A stretch of 37,600 nt of DNA from Alcaligenaceae bacterium (lineage in GTDB: Bacteria; Pseudomonadota; Gammaproteobacteria; Burkholderiales; Burkholderiaceae_B): NCBI GenBank assembly GCA_029263615.1, contig JAJUFT010000020.1:1-37600 (forward strand), read 5' to 3'. The translations under genes were made by a program, and so were the position numbers. Under the pieces are notes generated by a model, which searched no databases, was not told the origin of the DNA, and saw nothing but the letters and a program-made list of their open reading frames with translations. Below, piece by piece: positions 34,728-37,600 of this stretch; the first letter of the stretch is position 1; every line of letters begins with the position of its first letter.

Positions 34728-36035
34728 TCAGCTTGCCAGGGCACGTCCGCAAGCCACGGCAGACGACCAGGCCCACTGGAAGTTGTAGCCTCCCAGCCAC
34801 CCGGTGACATCCACGGCCTCACCAATGAAGTAAAGGCCCGGCACTTTGCGCGATTGCATGCTGCGCTGATCCAGTTCATCGGTATCGACGCCGCCGCGCA
34901 TGACCTCCGCCTTGCGGTAGCCGGCAGTACCGGCAGGGGTCAGACGCCAGTGGTGAATCTGTTGCGCGAGTTCCTGCAGGCGCCGGTCCGGAACCTCTGC
35001 CAGACGCATCTGGGCCAGATCTCCGCCCGCATGCGCCAGCCATTGTTCCGCCAGCCTGCGCGGCCAGAGTTTCGACAGCACGCTCAGCAGCTGTTGACGA
35101 TTGCCCGGCTTGGCAGCCAGGAGCTCGGCGGCCAGATCCTGCCCGGGTGCCAGATCGATCTCGACCGCCTCTCCCGGGTTCCAGAAGGTGGAGATTTGCA
35201 GAATGGCCGGGCCCGACAGGCCTCGGTGCGTGAAAAGCAGATCTTCCAGAAAGGAGATGGAATCGGTGCTGCCCTTGCGCTTGCCCTTTCCCTTGTTGCG
35301 ACCGGAAGCCGCCTGCCCCGGATCGAAGTTCCGTGACTGGCCCGGTGCCCCGTGGGGCGCCGAACCGGGCAGATTGCGCAGCACGACCTCCAGCGCCACC
35401 CCACTCAACTCGGCAAACGGCGCCCACTGGGCAGCATCGAACACCAGGGGCACCAGCGCGGGCCGGGGCTCGACCACCTTGAGCCCGAATTGACGCGCGA
35501 TGCGCAGCGCAAAATCCGTGGCGCCCAGTTGCGGAATGGCCATCCCGCCGGTCGCCAGGACCAGCCTCGACGCTTCAATGCCCCCCAGCGAGGTCTGCAG
35601 CCGGAAGGCACCTTCCACGTGTTCCACCGACTCCACCCGACAGGGCATGCGCCAGGCCACGCCGGCATCGTCGCATTCGGCCCGCAGCATGTCGATGATG
35701 CGTTCCGACGAATCGTCACAGAACAGCTGGCCACGATGTTTCTCGTGCCAGGCGATGCCGTGCCGCTCCACGAGTTCGAGAAAGTCGCGCGGCCCGTAAG
35801 CTGACAGGGCCGCACGGCAGAAATGAGGGTTGCGCGAAACGAACTGCGCGGGCGTGGCCCCCAGGTTCGTGAAGTTACAGCGCCCGCCGCCCGAAATGCG
35901 GATTTTCTCGGCCAGCCGGGTGGCATGATCGATGAGCACCACGCGCTGGCCGCGCTGGCCCGCCACGGCGGCCGCCATCATGCCGGCTGCGCCGGCACCG
36001 ATGATGGCAACGTCGAATTGGCCGCGCGCGCTCAC
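34728..36035 (-). CDS. BaiN/HI0933-family NAD(P)/FAD-dependent oxidoreductase
   Basis: The 435-residue flavoprotein has an N-terminal FAD-binding fold (VAIIGAGAAGMMAAAVA, residues 9-25) and the HI0933 motif KIRISGGGRCNFTN. The later FTHRGLSGPAILQIS and YFIGEAVDVTGWLGGYNFQWAWSSA blocks are diagnostic of the family. Members reduce unsaturated substrates or are of unknown function; this one is unassigned. The start is GTG in a GTGA overlap with the decarboxylase stop, so the two are coupled. A lysine- and glycine-rich insert, ASGRNKGKGKRKGSTDS, lies near residue 250, ahead of the FTHRG block, and looks like a flexible loop. Its end lies about 50 bases before the riboswitch. Confidence 0.9.
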   Translation of the reverse strand: MSARGQFDVAIIGAGAAGMMAAAVAGQRGQRVVLIDHATRLAEKIRISGGGRCNFTNLGATPAQFVSRNPHFCRAALSAYGPRDFLELVERHGIAWHEKHRGQLFCDDSSERIIDMLRAECDDAGVAWRMPCRVESVEHVEGAFRLQTSLGGIEASRLVLATGGMAIPQLGATDFALRIARQFGLKVVEPRPALVPLVFDAAQWAPFAELSGVALEVVLRNLPGSAPHGAPGQSRNFDPGQAASGRNKGKGKRKGSTDSISFLEDLLFTHRGLSGPAILQISTFWNPGEAVEIDLAPGQDLAAELLAAKPGNRQQLLSVLSKLWPRRLAEQWLAHAGGDLAQMRLAEVPDRRLQELAQQIHHWRLTPAGTAGYRKAEVMRGGVDTDELDQRSMQSRKVPGLYFIGEAVDVTGWLGGYNFQWAWSSAVACGRALAS

Positions 36036-37600
36036 GCGATGGCGTCTTCTTTGATGCAGTCCACGTAATAGCGCTGCTTGCCATCCTCGCCGATTTCCGT
36101 TCCCAGGCCGTGAACATAGGTTTCAAAGCCGGGGAAACGTGCGTTGAATTCGCGGGCGAACTGCAGGTAGTTCACGATGCGCTGGTTGAATCGCTCGCCC
36201 GGAATCAGCAGGGGAATGCCCGGCGGATAGGGCGTCAGCAGCACACCCGTGACGCGGCCCTCCAGTTCGTCGATGGACACGCGCTCGGAATCGCGGTGCG
36301 CCATCTTGGCGTAGGCGTCCGATGGCTTCATGGCGGGCACCATGTCGCTCAGGTAAACCTCCGTCGTGAGGCGAGCCAGGTCGTACTTCTTGTAGGCCTG
36401 GTGGATTTCCTGGCAGAGGTCGCGCAAGCCCATGCGTTCGTAAACCGGATACTGCTTGCAGAAATCCGGCAGGATGCGCCACATGGGCTGGTTGCGGTCG
36501 TAATCGTCCTTGAACTGCTGAAGCGCGGTCAGCAGCGTGTTCCAGCGGCCCTTCGTGATGCCGATGGTGAACAGGATGAAGAAGGAGTACAGGCCGGTCT
36601 TCTCGATCACCACGCCGTGCTCCGCCAGGAAGCGCGACACCAGCGCCGCGGGAATCCCGGTGTCGGCAAAAGTGCCGGAAATATCCAGGCCCGGAGTCAC
36701 GATGGTGGCCTTGATCGGGTCCAGCATGTTGAAGCCTTCGGCCAGATCGCCGAACCCGTGCCATTCGTCGCCCGAGACCAGCAGCCAGTCTTCCCGGTGA
36801 CCGATGTCCTCGGCCGGCAGGCGGTTGGGGCCCCAGACCTTAAACCACCAGTCGTTGCGACCGTATTCGGATTCCACCTTGCGCATGGCGCGACGGAAAT
36901 CCATGGCTTCCGCAATGCTCTCTTCCACCAGCGCCGTGCCGCCCGGCGGCTCCATCATGGCTGCGGCCACGTCACAGGACGCAATGATGGCGTACTGTGG
37001 CGAGGTCGACGTGTGCATCAGGTAGGCTTCGTTGAAGACGTTGCGATCCAGCTTGCGCGTCTCGGAATCCTGCACCGTGATCTGCGAGGCCTGGGACAGC
37101 CCGGCCAGCAGCTTGTGCGTGGAGTGCGTGGCAAAGACCATGGCCTCCTTGCTGCGCGGGCGACCTTCGCCAATGGCGTGCATGTCCTTGTAGAACTCGT
37201 GGAAGGCCGCGTGCGGCAGCCAGGCCTCGTCGAAGTGCAGCGTGTCGACGTAACTGCCCAGCCGCTCCTTGATCATTTCCACGTTGTAGATCACCCCGTC
37301 GTAGGTGCTCTGCGTCAGTGTCAGGATACGGGGACGCTTGTTCCGGGCCCGGCTCGCAAAGGGATTGGAATCGATCTTGCGCTGGATGTTCTCGGGCTCG
37401 AATTCCTCCAGGGGAATGGGGCCGATGATGCCCAGGTGGTTGCGGGTGGGCCGCAGGAAGACCGGAATCGCCCCCGTCATGGTGATGGCGTGCAGAATCG
37501 ACTTGTGGCAGTTGCGGTCGACCACGACCACGTCATCGTTGGCCACGTTGGCATGCCAGACGATCTTGTTGGACGTCGAGGTGCCGTTGGTCACGAAAAA
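36032..37600 (-). CDS. PLP-dependent Arg/Lys/Orn decarboxylase, partial (5' end outside window)
   Basis: About 522 residues of the C-terminal part are in the window, and the frame stays open to the end of the window, so the N-terminal wing domain lies outside. The PLP-binding lysine is in HSTHKLLAGLSQAS. LHFDEAWLPHAAFHEFYKDM contains the aspartate that contacts the pyridine nitrogen. TSTSPQYAIIASCDVAAAMM and LLTPYPPGIPLLIPGERF are typical of the prokaryotic ornithine/lysine/arginine decarboxylase group. It makes a polyamine or diamine and consumes protons. Specificity among the three amino acids is not decidable here. It is coupled to the flavoprotein by a GTGA overlap. Confidence 0.93.
   Translation of the reverse strand, partial: FFVTNGTSTSNKIVWHANVANDDVVVVDRNCHKSILHAITMTGAIPVFLRPTRNHLGIIGPIPLEEFEPENIQRKIDSNPFASRARNKRPRILTLTQSTYDGVIYNVEMIKERLGSYVDTLHFDEAWLPHAAFHEFYKDMHAIGEGRPRSKEAMVFATHSTHKLLAGLSQASQITVQDSETRKLDRNVFNEAYLMHTSTSPQYAIIASCDVAAAMMEPPGGTALVEESIAEAMDFRRAMRKVESEYGRNDWWFKVWGPNRLPAEDIGHREDWLLVSGDEWHGFGDLAEGFNMLDPIKATIVTPGLDISGTFADTGIPAALVSRFLAEHGVVIEKTGLYSFFILFTIGITKGRWNTLLTALQQFKDDYDRNQPMWRILPDFCKQYPVYERMGLRDLCQEIHQAYKKYDLARLTTEVYLSDMVPAMKPSDAYAKMAHRDSERVSIDELEGRVTGVLLTPYPPGIPLLIPGERFNQRIVNYLQFAREFNARFPGFETYVHGLGTEIGEDGKQRYYVDCIKEDAIA

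Overview
The window looks like core and accessory chromosome of a high-GC betaproteobacterium, probably in or near the Alcaligenaceae (Bordetella/Achromobacter/Castellaniella type). The support is a Bug-type tricarboxylate-binding receptor, a Coq7-type ubiquinone hydroxylase, the lolB-ispE-tRNA-Gln arrangement and a gcvTHP operon behind a tandem glycine riboswitch. The taxon is an inference; no rRNA or marker phylogeny was available.

Layout. (1) 52-3563, minus strand: a TPR protein, lolB, ispE and tRNA-Gln(TTG), read as one tight unit, with mutM divergent at 3649-4476. (2) 4557-8834, plus strand: a catabolic operon of a metallo-beta-lactamase-fold protein with degenerate metal ligands, an FAD aromatic hydroxylase, a DUF2783 small protein and a full-length fumarylacetoacetase. 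(3) 8852-13621: a LysR regulator and a D-2-hydroxyacid dehydrogenase-type flavoprotein on the minus strand, divergent from a Bug receptor and an amidase; the shared promoter region carries two palindromes and a longer inverted repeat. (4) 13781-26716: an algC-like phosphomannomutase converging on a minus-strand glycan operon. In transcription order the operon is a WecA/WbpL-like initiating transferase, UDP-HexNAc 6-dehydrogenase, WbpP/TviC epimerase, a MurJ-like flippase, a GT4 transferase, an asparagine-synthase-like amidotransferase, a second GT4 transferase and a natural fusion of two GT4 transferases. It most simply makes a lipid-linked oligosaccharide containing an N-acetylated, possibly amidated hexuronic acid. 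(5) 26717-27330: a non-coding region with a strong small-RNA candidate. (6) 27331-37600: coq7, an OsmC-like gene, thyA and folA, then minus-strand gcvP, gcvH, gcvT and the glycine riboswitch, a BaiN/HI0933-type flavoprotein, and the 3' part of a PLP-dependent Arg/Lys/Orn decarboxylase that runs off the window.

The most novel item I can support is the small-RNA candidate on the minus strand at about 27005-27148. It has a good sigma70-like promoter, three small hairpins and a textbook intrinsic terminator. The loop of the third hairpin displays CUCCUCC, an anti-Shine-Dalgarno sequence. Other points to follow are the metallo-beta-lactamase-fold protein lacking three usual metal ligands, the DUF2783 catabolic cluster with no ring-cleavage enzyme, and the tandem GT fusion inside a sugar-amide glycan operon.
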